Origin: Veillonella dispar
GTDB lineage: Bacteria > Bacillota > Negativicutes > Veillonellales > Veillonellaceae
DNA: 64,000 nt
Direction of reading: 5' to 3'
Assembly: GCF_900637515.1 (NCBI RefSeq)
Contig: NZ_LR134375.1
Location: 1,927,001-1,991,000 of the forward strand
Of this stretch, positions 1 through 7,940 are shown in pieces (the stretch's first letter is position 1; the number at the start of each line of letters is the position of its first letter). A model generated the notes under the pieces. It was not told the DNA's origin, ran no database searches, and saw nothing but the letters and a program-made list of their open reading frames with translations. The position numbers were made by a program, and so were the translations under genes.

Positions 1-1073
1 TAGATCCATTTATGCCATTCACCAGTAATAAGGGACGGGATGATAGCAACAGCCAATGCAAGAGCTACAACGATTGGTGTGTATACGCGAGCAAAACGCG
101 TAATGAAACGGTCGATTTTAGGTTTAGAAGATGCTGCATTTTCCACGGCATCAAGAATTTTAGTAACCATGGATTCTTCAAGAACCTTATCTACACGCAT
201 TGTAATGCGACCAGATTCGTTGATACAACCAGACATAAGTTGAGTGCCAGGTACGGCGCGAACAGGTACAGGTTCACCTGTTACAGGTGCTGTATTAACG
301 CGTGTTTCACCTTCAAGCACTGTGCCGTCTAGAGGAATTAAATCGCCAGGACGAACTTCGATAGTCCAGCCTACTTCAACCTTTTCAGGAGCCATAACTA
401 CGATTTCACCACCGCAGTCTGTATCTACAACCCGCACCTCTTGAGGACGCATATCGACAGCGTTCATGATTTCTGTACGACTACGATCAGTTGCTTTTTC
501 TTCGAAGAACTCACCGATACGGTAGAACAAGATAACGCCTACGGCTTCAGGCAATGCATCGATAGCAATAGCGCCCAATGTAGCGATAGACATCAAGAAG
601 TTCTCATCGAACACTTGGCCTTTTAAGATATTTCGACCTGCGATACGCAATACAGGGAACGCAAGAAGAATATACGCAACATAGTAAATTGGAGTCTCAA
701 TACTCTCTGGCAAGCTGATGGATGGGACAAAGGATGACAAAACTTCATAAATCATGAATAACAAGCCTGCTACGATGACTGCAATTGTTACAGCATCACT
801 ACCACGATCCTGGTCAGGACCATGATCATCCATAGCCGCTTTAGATTTACGTTCATAATCTGCTACGGTTACGCCCTCTTCGATGGCATCACAAATGTCT
901 TGAATGTCACGTTTAAGAGCTTCGCGGTCTTCCCAAGAGCCGGTTAATTTTAATTGATGTGTAGCAATTGTGAAATTTGCAGTCTCTACAACATCCATTT
1001 TACGGATGCGATCTTCAATTTTTGCTGCGCAGTTCGGACAGTTCAAATCCTTCAACAATAATGTTTCTTCCAT
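1..1073 (-). CDS. Heavy-metal-translocating P-type ATPase, N-terminal part (cut by window edge)
   Basis: About 357 N-terminal residues are present; the C-terminal part lies beyond base 1. The protein opens with an HMA metal-binding domain whose CPNC pair sits near residues 12-15, followed by hydrophobic helices and the actuator-domain motif TGEPVPV near residue 265. This order is that of P1B ATPases such as CadA/ZntA/CopA, which pump Zn, Cd, Pb or Cu out of the cytoplasm. The membrane CPC/SPC motif and the DKTGT phosphorylation site that would fix the metal are outside the window. A ggagat ribosome-binding site precedes the ATG at 1073. The gene is the last of the minus-strand series here and has its own 257-bp upstream gap. 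Confidence 0.93.
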   Translation of the reverse strand, partial: MEETLLLKDLNCPNCAAKIEDRIRKMDVVETANFTIATHQLKLTGSWEDREALKRDIQDICDAIEEGVTVADYERKSKAAMDDHGPDQDRGSDAVTIAVIVAGLLFMIYEVLSSFVPSISLPESIETPIYYVAYILLAFPVLRIAGRNILKGQVFDENFLMSIATLGAIAIDALPEAVGVILFYRIGEFFEEKATDRSRTEIMNAVDMRPQEVRVVDTDCGGEIVVMAPEKVEVGWTIEVRPGDLIPLDGTVLEGETRVNTAPVTGEPVPVRAVPGTQLMSGCINESGRITMRVDKVLEESMVTKILDAVENAASSKPKIDRFITRFARVYTPIVVALALAVAIIPSLITGEWHKWI

Positions 1074-1202
1074 AATATCTCCTTTTTGATAATAGTGAAA
1101 GTTTCTATCCTGTATTATAAGTTAATTTATTGTCTATTTCTAATACTTATTAGGCATATCTTGTTTCATATCTTGTTATATATGTTCCTAAACATTTTTC
1201 AT

Positions 1203-1230
1203 CAGATATTTCTATTTATATGAATATCTG
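1203..1230. other. 8-bp inverted repeat in the gap between the OpuB-like gene and the P-type ATPase gene
   Basis: CAGATATT and AATATCTG are separated by 12 bases. The repeat lies about 100 bp downstream of the permease/binding-protein gene and about 130 bp upstream of the ATPase start, so it could be a weak terminator or an operator. The flanks are AT-rich on both sides and there is no clean U tract. Nothing else convincing is seen in 1074-1330. Confidence 0.3.
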
Positions 1231-1330
1231 TTCATATTTTTATATTACATTAAAGGAGATTAAATGTCAATACAAAATCATATTTAACATATATTAAATT
1301 TTATTTACTTTAGTTCTAACTATATCCACC

Positions 1331-2863
1331 TTATATCAAATTTCGTTCTACCAGGAATTTATGTGCTACATCAGCTGGTAACTGATGCTCTGTTTCAACG
1401 GCGTAATTCATCTTTGCCATCTCTTGATCTGTAATTGTATGATTCAAACTTTCTAATACAGTCCGCAATTCAGGATGTGCGATTAATATTTCACTACGCA
1501 CCACATTGCCAGCCATGTAGGATGGATATAGATGCTTATCATCTTGTAACACCGTAATCGGCGCCACACTGAGCTGACCATCTGTAGTAAATATAGGCAT
1601 TACATCTACATCACCACGACTAATAGCCGCATACTTAAGACCGATATCCATATCTTTAGTCGCTTTAAATCTCATGTTATATACGCGTTGTAACCCTGCA
1701 TAGCCATCTTCACGACCAAAGAAATCATATTCACCGCCTAATGTTAAAGATGGTGCTATGCGAGCAAGATCAGAATAGCTTTTTAGCCCATAGGTCTGCG
1801 CCAGTTCATTACGCACCCCGATGCCATAGGTATTATTAAATCCGTACATACCGACCCATTCGAAATTGTATTCCTCTTTGTATGCTTGTGAAAGCTCATT
1901 AAATAGACTTTCATCATAAGCATCAGTGCGTTTCAATACAGCAGACCATGCGGTCCCCGTATATTCAGGATATATATCAAACTGACCTGTACGCATAGCC
2001 GGCTGAATATTGGACGTACCACCACCTACTCCTTCTGTAACCTCTACAGTGAGATTGGTCTTATGCTCGATTAATTCTTTTAACACATTACCTAAAATGA
2101 GCTGCTCTGTCATAGGCTTTGTCGCAATATGGATAACATCAGCTTTCACATGACGACAATAGAGAGACCAACCACCAACAGCCATTGCAATTAAGGTCAT
2201 GGTAGAAAGGAATATAATCGTATACCGTTTCATGTTAGGACTAATGCGCGTCACCCTTTCACCAAGAGAGAAGAGCGCATCCACGACAATCGCTAAGAGT
2301 GCAATCAACAAGCTGCCTGCAATAGTCAGTGCACTTTGATTCGTAGTGATTCCTCGATAAATCGCTACGCCTAGACCACCTGCGCCAATAAAGGACGCTA
2401 TCCCTGTCAAGGCAATGGTCATAACGAGCATAGTCCGTATACCTGCCATAATCGTGGGCATCGCCAAAGGAATCTCTATATTCCACAACCGTTGAAGCCT
2501 CGTAAGGCCTAATGCTATGCCCGCTTCGCGCATATCCGATTTAATCTGATTGAGACCGGTAAAAGTATTGCGCACCATCGGCAGTAGTGCATAGATGACT
2601 AGTGCGATAACAGCCGTCGTATTGCCAACCCCCGACACATATAATAGGAGACCTAGCATCGATATGGAAGGGATGGTATACAGAAAATTAACGGCCAACA
2701 TAACTGGCCCTGATAACCGCTTGTACTCATGTATAAGAACACCCAATAGTCCCCCTATAATAATAGCGATAATCGACGCCGATAAGGAAATCTCTATATG
2801 TTCCCATAACAACTGGAGAAAAAAATCTGAGCGATTAATTAATAATGATATTACTTCATGCAT
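1331..2863 (-). CDS. Glycine betaine/choline-type ABC transporter, fused permease and substrate-binding protein
   Basis: A fusion protein of about 510 residues. Roughly the first 210 residues are a multi-helix inner-membrane permease of the OpuBB/OpuCB type, with the EAA-like segment around ALGLTRLQRLWNIEIPLAMP. From about residue 240 the rest is a periplasmic OpuAC/OpuBC-type binding domain that would select quaternary amines such as choline, betaine or carnitine. Two start codons are close together. The GGCGG ribosome-binding site is only 3 bases from the first ATG (2872) but about 8 bases from the second (2863), so the second is chosen. No ATPase subunit gene is adjacent: the neighbours are a metal ATPase and a DNA polymerase. 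The energising subunit must be elsewhere. Confidence 0.88.
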   Translation of the reverse strand: MHEVISLLINRSDFFLQLLWEHIEISLSASIIAIIIGGLLGVLIHEYKRLSGPVMLAVNFLYTIPSISMLGLLLYVSGVGNTTAVIALVIYALLPMVRNTFTGLNQIKSDMREAGIALGLTRLQRLWNIEIPLAMPTIMAGIRTMLVMTIALTGIASFIGAGGLGVAIYRGITTNQSALTIAGSLLIALLAIVVDALFSLGERVTRISPNMKRYTIIFLSTMTLIAMAVGGWSLYCRHVKADVIHIATKPMTEQLILGNVLKELIEHKTNLTVEVTEGVGGGTSNIQPAMRTGQFDIYPEYTGTAWSAVLKRTDAYDESLFNELSQAYKEEYNFEWVGMYGFNNTYGIGVRNELAQTYGLKSYSDLARIAPSLTLGGEYDFFGREDGYAGLQRVYNMRFKATKDMDIGLKYAAISRGDVDVMPIFTTDGQLSVAPITVLQDDKHLYPSYMAGNVVRSEILIAHPELRTVLESLNHTITDQEMAKMNYAVETEHQLPADVAHKFLVERNLI

Positions 2864-3143
2864 TACATACACCGCCTTTCTCTTGTACGTAATAAAAGCG
2901 ATTGTATATGCGTCTTACGGCAAATCGCACCCTATAAAACACTCCATTAGAATACGATTAAATCATAGTCCATAATACCATTATATACTTAATTCCCTCC
3001 TAACTCTAGTTACAAAACATACCTAAAAGTAATTACTTAGTCAGGCATATCAAATAACTCTAAACATAAGCCATATTTCAACATAAGTACTTAGGTATCT
3101 ATATCAGATAACCTAGCTAAGATATATATATAAACATAATTGC

Positions 3144-3491
3144 TTAGATATCCATATCATACAGGTTAATAGCCTTAATATCTCTAAATGAAATCTCAAC
3201 CCCCTGTACAACTAGTATTTGTAAGCGCTTATTAATCACATCTACAGGACCGATGATTTCTGTATATTTGTGCTTGTCATAATAAACCACACGCACCCAA
3301 TCTCCACAGCGTAAAAGCTGCAAGGCTTTATTTACTTCTTCGATTTGATCCTCCGATAGCTCTACTCGACTCTCCTTCGGCCGTGCTACAGCTGATAATA
3401 AAGCTTCAAAGCCCTTTAATGCCGCAAAGGGCATAAATTGTTTTGCCCGTTGTAAACGAGACATACGATGCTTCATTAATTTATTCTCCAT
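3144..3491 (-). CDS. YolD-like family protein
   Basis: A basic protein of about 115 residues matching the YolD-like family, which in Firmicutes is usually encoded with a UvrX/YqjW-type Y-family polymerase. The N-terminal segment RAKQFMPFAALKGFEALL is typical. Its first codons overlap the end of the polymerase gene, indicating translational coupling in an SOS-type operon. The frame is open to a GTG at 3500. The ATG at 3491 is preferred because AGGTGG lies five bases before it. The molecular role of YolD proteins is not settled; an accessory role to the polymerase is inferred from synteny. Confidence 0.85.
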   Translation of the reverse strand: MENKLMKHRMSRLQRAKQFMPFAALKGFEALLSAVARPKESRVELSEDQIEEVNKALQLLRCGDWVRVVYYDKHKYTEIIGPVDVINKRLQILVVQGVEISFRDIKAINLYDMDI

Positions 3492-4764
3492 TATGACCAC
3501 CTACCAAGGTATTTCTAAAGCGCATTGTCCCTTCATCTTGCAAGCTAGAGGCACGTAAAATAGAGTTTTTACCGAACTGCTCCTTGATAGATAACATCGC
3601 CTCATGTACTTGCCGCTCCTTTTCCTCTTCCTCCGTCGCAAGAGAGCTAAATAAATCTACCTCTTGAGGTATAGCAGAGCGATTGACTAAATCCTCAAAG
3701 CTTACGCCTATACGCCGTATAAGTTCATTTTTATGGCAATGTTGTTCATATAATTTAATTACTGCCGTCGTTAATGCTTGCAATGAATCAGTGTACTGTT
3801 TAAGCTTTTTAGAACCCCCTGTGGAGCGCACCATATCATCTGCATAGCCGATATGAACGTGAATATGGTTCGTAACCCCTTTGATTTGTAAAAGCTCTAA
3901 CACCAAGGACTCCACCATTTCTCGCATAGGCACGTATGCCTCTTCGTAAGTGTAGTTACGCAACAAAATCTGACTATGCGAGATAGAATGCTTGATAGGA
4001 CGATACGCATGGATATCTGCAATCGTACACGGCTCACGACCCCAAGCATGGTCGATAATGAGCTCTGCATTAACGCCAAACTCCTTATACAACTTAGCCT
4101 CCGGCACCATGGTGATACCATGCAAATCATAAGCACCATATTTATGTAAGCGGTTAGCTATGCCTTTACCGATCTGCCAAATGTCAGTTAATGGCTGATG
4201 ATACCAAATTTTCTCTTTAAAGAGGCTTTCATCAAGATATCCTATAAAATCAGGCGCATGTTTTGCCAGGATATCGAGAGCAATCTTGGCAAGGAACAAG
4301 TTTGTGCCAATCCCAACGGTGGCATAAATCTTGGTCGCCTCTAACACCGCATCAAGTAGCATCTGCGCTAGCTCTCGAGGCGTTTTCTTGTAGAGCGGTA
4401 AGTAAGGCGTAATATCAATAAAATACTCGTCGATAGAGTACACATGCACATCCTCAGGCGCCACATACTTGAGCAAAACCCCATAAATCTCAGCAGACAC
4501 CTGCATATACCGCTTCATATGCGGCTTCACCGTCAAATACTCAATGTGCGGAGGAATCTCAAAAAGACGACTGCGATTCTTAACGCCTAACTTTTTTAAG
4601 GCCGGTGAAATAGCCAATGTAATAGCCCCTTTGCCACGAGACCCATCAGCCACCACCAAAGGCGTCGTAAACGGATCCAGCCCCAAATCGGCGCACTCCA
4701 CAGACGCGTAAAAACTCTTCAAATCAATGCACATATACATTCGATCCGTATCAGCTGAACCCAT
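3481..4764 (-). CDS. Y-family translesion DNA polymerase (UvrX/YqjW/UmuC-like)
   Basis: 427 residues with the polymerase IV/V architecture. The catalytic IDLKSFYASVE motif lies near residue 13 and YSIDEYFID near residue 109, supplying the metal-binding acidic residues. A helix-hairpin-helix region follows around 195-215, and then a little-finger domain. It belongs to the Firmicute UvrX/YqjW branch rather than DinB, judging by the paired YolD-like gene. Such enzymes copy past damaged template bases and are normally LexA-controlled. An aaggaggtg ribosome-binding site five bases upstream fixes the ATG at 4764. The promoter region carries an SOS-type palindrome overlapping the -35 element (separate entry). 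Downstream, the gene overlaps the YolD-like gene. Confidence 0.93.
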   Translation of the reverse strand: MGSADTDRMYMCIDLKSFYASVECADLGLDPFTTPLVVADGSRGKGAITLAISPALKKLGVKNRSRLFEIPPHIEYLTVKPHMKRYMQVSAEIYGVLLKYVAPEDVHVYSIDEYFIDITPYLPLYKKTPRELAQMLLDAVLEATKIYATVGIGTNLFLAKIALDILAKHAPDFIGYLDESLFKEKIWYHQPLTDIWQIGKGIANRLHKYGAYDLHGITMVPEAKLYKEFGVNAELIIDHAWGREPCTIADIHAYRPIKHSISHSQILLRNYTYEEAYVPMREMVESLVLELLQIKGVTNHIHVHIGYADDMVRSTGGSKKLKQYTDSLQALTTAVIKLYEQHCHKNELIRRIGVSFEDLVNRSAIPQEVDLFSSLATEEEEKERQVHEAMLSIKEQFGKNSILRASSLQDEGTMRFRNTLVGGHNGE

Positions 4765-4834
4765 ACAAACACCTCCTTAAACCGCTAAATCACTAGATTT
4801 TACAAGAATCACAAGAAGAATAATTTCTATGATT

Positions 4835-4874
4835 AGTATAACAAAAATACTGAGTATTTTCAAACATATGTTTG
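4835..4874 (-). promoter_or_regulatory. Promoter with SOS/LexA-type operator upstream of the polymerase
   Basis: On the minus strand TTGAAA (4858-4863) and TATACT (4835-4840) are 17 bases apart, a good sigma-A-type promoter. The perfect palindrome CAAACATATGTTTG (4861-4874) overlaps the -35 element and resembles the Bacillus SOS box, CGAAC-N4-GTTCG. Directly beside it AAAATACTGAGTATTTT (4844-4860), a second perfect inverted repeat, fills the spacer. Repression by LexA is inferred from this position and from the polymerase it controls. Confidence 0.72.
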
Positions 4875-4911
4875 TTATTATAGCGACAAATTTTGGACAT
4901 AAAAATGAAAA

Positions 4912-4950
4912 AGTACCTACTATTAGACATCAAATCTAATAGTAGGTACT
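4912..4950 (-). terminator. Rho-independent terminator of the 4969-5754 gene
   Basis: A perfect 16-bp stem (4912-4927 with 4935-4950) with a 7-base loop, followed on the minus strand by a U-rich run. It lies 18 bases after the stop codon of the hypothetical gene and insulates it from the SOS promoter. Confidence 0.85.
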
Positions 4951-4968
4951 CTTAAGTACATGTATAAC

Positions 4969-5754
4969 TTAATTCAATATGGTTTCTTTAGGCCTTCTAT
5001 AATAAACTAATCCCTTCTCACTACGATACCTCATGCTAGACTCTTTAAGTCTAAAAAAGTGACCTCTAAGATCTATGGAAATCTTTCTTAACCACAATTG
5101 TTGTCGTTTATTGCTCAAAAAATCGTTCCCATTATCACAAGAGTCAAATAATTCAAGAGCTTCACTTAAAACCTCGGACTCGCCACGGTTTATGGCTCGA
5201 AGATTAGTAAGGTAGTTACGTTTAAAACTATCAAAGGCATCAGTGCAATACTCACCTAACTCAATCAAAAATACTGTATACCCTAGCATAAAAATCATCA
5301 TGATTTGCTCAAAACTATAATGAGATACAAAAGAAATATAGAGATGCTCAACGCTATCAGTATTAGGTACATCAAACAAGGTGAAATCATTAATACAAGT
5401 ATGATATGAGGGCTCCATTAATCTAGATATACAATCCAGTTCCAAGTAATCTATCGCATCACGCAAATGACTTTCCCAATCAAAGTCTTCAAACCACTCT
5501 GCTGCATCAACAATATCTTCCATGCCCATACCTTGGAAAACAATCTCCCTTAAGTCCTTTGACAACTGGTATTCATCAATTAAAACTATCATGGACAAAT
5601 CATAATGCAGGCTCTCAAATACACCCAGACTAATATGCTTATATTTATAAGCCTCTGCAGCACCTAATCCAACCATCAACAAATAAAATTCAATATTTTG
5701 TTTTCCACTAATAGTTAAATTCATCATACACAGGATGGAAACCTTATATTCCAT
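4969..5754 (-). CDS. Hypothetical protein, 261 residues
   Basis: I do not recognise the family with confidence. The protein is soluble and acidic in its first two thirds, with hydrophobic helices near residues 20-35 and 145-165, and ends in a basic segment. There is no signal peptide. The ribosome-binding site before the ATG at 5754 is weak, and internal ATGs at codons 10 and 11 could be the true start. The gene is monocistronic, bounded by a strong terminator downstream and a 300-bp gap upstream. The frame is open and compositionally ordinary for this genome. Confidence 0.65.
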   Translation of the reverse strand: MEYKVSILCMMNLTISGKQNIEFYLLMVGLGAAEAYKYKHISLGVFESLHYDLSMIVLIDEYQLSKDLREIVFQGMGMEDIVDAAEWFEDFDWESHLRDAIDYLELDCISRLMEPSYHTCINDFTLFDVPNTDSVEHLYISFVSHYSFEQIMMIFMLGYTVFLIELGEYCTDAFDSFKRNYLTNLRAINRGESEVLSEALELFDSCDNGNDFLSNKRQQLWLRKISIDLRGHFFRLKESSMRYRSEKGLVYYRRPKETILN

Positions 5755-5897
5755 CTCACAATACTTACGTATTGTACGACACTATAAAATCTATCTAGCA
5801 CTATTATACACTTTAATAAGACTTATTTTCTACTAACATAACCCAAAACTTCTCTTCCCAGTTCTCCAAACAATACACTGAAAACTATCTGGTGCCA

Positions 5898-6043
5898 ATA
5901 TATTGATGGGACACCTTCATATGTACAGTGATAAAAAGAAAGGACTATACTTATGCAGCGACATCAGGTCACGAGGAGCAAAGAAGTATAGTCCTTTCTT
6001 TTTAATTAAAATGTAGCTATGTTACGGGGCCCCATCAATATAT
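5898..6043. terminator. Nested inverted repeats downstream of dnaB, probable bidirectional terminator
   Basis: An inner 20-bp perfect stem (5933-5952 with 5984-6003) has an unusually large 31-base loop. It carries an A-rich 5' edge and a T-rich 3' edge, so it can terminate on either strand; the minus reading fits the end of dnaB at 6066. An outer 13-bp pair, ATATATTGATGGG (5898-5910) with its complement at 6031-6043, encloses it. The rest of the 5755-6065 gap shows nothing clear. Confidence 0.6.
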
Positions 6044-6065
6044 AGGAACTAACCGATAGTTTTCA

Positions 6066-7424
6066 TTATTGTTCCGGCCCCATGTCTCGGAATTCCACGT
6101 CTCTAAATTGGGTTAATTCCCCAATGAATTGGAGTTCCACGGTACCGACGGAACCATTACGGTGCTTACGAATGAGGACTTCTGCGTTGTCCCCTTTTTC
6201 GGAGTTTTCATCGTAATATTTATCGCGGTACAAGAAGATAACGATATCCGCATCTTGTTCGAGGGAACCAGATTCACGAAGGTCAGACAGTACAGGCCGT
6301 TTATCAGGTCTGCTTTCAACACTACGAGACAATTGAGACAAGGCGATGAGAGGCACATTGAACTCACGGGCGATTAATTTGAGGTTACGAGAGATTTCAG
6401 ATACCTCTTGTTGACGGTTCTCGCTGCCCTTACCGGAGTTGCGGCCTTGCATCAACTGAATATAGTCGACGATAACGAGATCGAGACCATGTTCCACCTT
6501 AAGACGGCGCAATTTAGAGCGCATATCTTGCACGGTAAGGCCCGGCGTATCATCAATAAAGAGCTTAGATTTGCTCATGCGGTCCGCAGCGGCGATAACC
6601 TTTTCCCAGTCAGTAGGGTCCATGTTCGCACGGCGCAATTTTTCAGAACTCACACCTGCTACGGAGGATAGAATACGACCAACGAGCTGTTCCTTGCCCA
6701 TTTCTAGGGAGAAGAACGCTACCGTCTTGTCGTACAACATCGTTACGTTTTGAGCAATATTCAAGGTGAAAGCCGTTTTCCCCATCGCAGGACGGGCTGC
6801 TACGAGGATGAGGTCAGATTTTTGTAGACCATTAAAGACATGGTCCACATCTTTAAAGCCTGTTGGAACACCTGTAATAGCACCATCATGCTGTTGCAAT
6901 GCATTTAATTTATCTAAGTTAGATAATACAACCTCCCCAATAGGAGCAAATGATGATTCGGACTGTGTTTGACCACTTACGTCCAATACCATTTGTTCCG
7001 CCTTGTTAAGGATAGCCGTTGGCTCATCTTCGCCAGCGTACGTCATGCCTACGATTTTATTCCCTGCATCGATAAGGCGGCGCAACTGAGCTTTCTCACT
7101 AATGATTTTCGCATGTTCCTCTACATTGTAGGACACCGATTCATTAGCCAAAGATGTAATATATGCAAGACCGCCTACCGCATCGAGACGCTTACGACGA
7201 TCTAGCTCTTCACCAACCGTGATAAAGTCCGCCGTCTTGTTAGCATGCACGATTTCTAAGATAGCATCATAAATAATACGATGCGCATCGCGGTAAAAGT
7301 CTTCAGATTTTAGAATACTCGTTACCGTATCGACAACGGCACCCGAGTTGGATCCATTCGTTAATAAAGCCCCCAAAACGGCTTTTTCCGCATCTAAATT
7401 ATGCGGTGGAATGCGTACATCCAT
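6066..7424 (-). CDS. dnaB: Replicative DNA helicase DnaB
   Basis: About 452 residues, the usual length for DnaB/DnaC of Firmicutes. An N-terminal helical domain (about 1-110) is followed by a RecA-like helicase domain with Walker A ARPAMGKT at about 210-218 and a Walker B region around LVIVDYIQLM. This hexameric helicase unwinds DNA ahead of the replisome. The frame is open 17 codons further upstream, but aaggggat before the ATG at 7424 and the conserved RIPPHNLDAEKAVLG beginning mark the true start. It lies 69 bases behind rplI, in the order usual for Firmicutes. Confidence 0.97.
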   Translation of the reverse strand: MDVRIPPHNLDAEKAVLGALLTNGSNSGAVVDTVTSILKSEDFYRDAHRIIYDAILEIVHANKTADFITVGEELDRRKRLDAVGGLAYITSLANESVSYNVEEHAKIISEKAQLRRLIDAGNKIVGMTYAGEDEPTAILNKAEQMVLDVSGQTQSESSFAPIGEVVLSNLDKLNALQQHDGAITGVPTGFKDVDHVFNGLQKSDLILVAARPAMGKTAFTLNIAQNVTMLYDKTVAFFSLEMGKEQLVGRILSSVAGVSSEKLRRANMDPTDWEKVIAAADRMSKSKLFIDDTPGLTVQDMRSKLRRLKVEHGLDLVIVDYIQLMQGRNSGKGSENRQQEVSEISRNLKLIAREFNVPLIALSQLSRSVESRPDKRPVLSDLRESGSLEQDADIVIFLYRDKYYDENSEKGDNAEVLIRKHRNGSVGTVELQFIGELTQFRDVEFRDMGPEQ

Positions 7425-7493
7425 GATAATCCCCTTTATAAAACCACTATGGATAAAAGAATTCACCATACTCAAAGAGCATGGTGAACACTA

Positions 7494-7940
7494 TTATTCA
7501 GCTACTACGTTAACCTTGATAGTACTTGTAATTTCAGGATGAACACGAACGAGTACATCATGTACGCCTAATGTTTTCAATGGTTCTTTGATTTCGATTT
7601 TCTTTTTATCGATATCTACTTTGTATTGCGCTTTAGCTGCATCGGAAATATCTTTTGCAGTAACGGAGCCGAATACACGACCTTCTTCGCCCATGCGAAC
7701 TTTTACAGTTACTTCAACCTTAGTCAATTGAGCTGCCAAGATTTTAGCTTCGTCATTGGCAACAGCTTTATTGTGAGCGATGGATTCTTGCTTTTGTTTC
7801 GCATTATTTACGTTAGTTGCTGTACCTTCAAGGCCAAGACCTTTTTTGATTAATACATTACGGCCATATGCATCGCTAACTTCAACGATTTCGCCTTTTT
7901 TACCAACCTTTTTAACGTCTTCCAACAATACTACTTTCAT
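7494..7940 (-). CDS. rplI: 50S ribosomal protein L9 (bL9)
   Basis: 148 residues, full length. The N-terminal RNA-binding domain begins MKVVLLEDVKKVGKKGEIVE, a lysine/alanine-rich central helix follows, and the C-terminal domain ends the protein. bL9 binds 23S rRNA near the L1 stalk and limits frameshifting. The ATG overlaps the gdpP stop codon as ATGA, so the two are translationally coupled. Confidence 0.98.
   Translation of the reverse strand: MKVVLLEDVKKVGKKGEIVEVSDAYGRNVLIKKGLGLEGTATNVNNAKQKQESIAHNKAVANDEAKILAAQLTKVEVTVKVRMGEEGRVFGSVTAKDISDAAKAQYKVDIDKKKIEIKEPLKTLGVHDVLVRVHPEITSTIKVNVVAE

Noticed and set aside
1264-1287. Seven-codon plus-strand ORF with AAAGGAG before it
   Set aside because: Too short, no convergent feature supports expression; the site is likely chance in AT-rich DNA.
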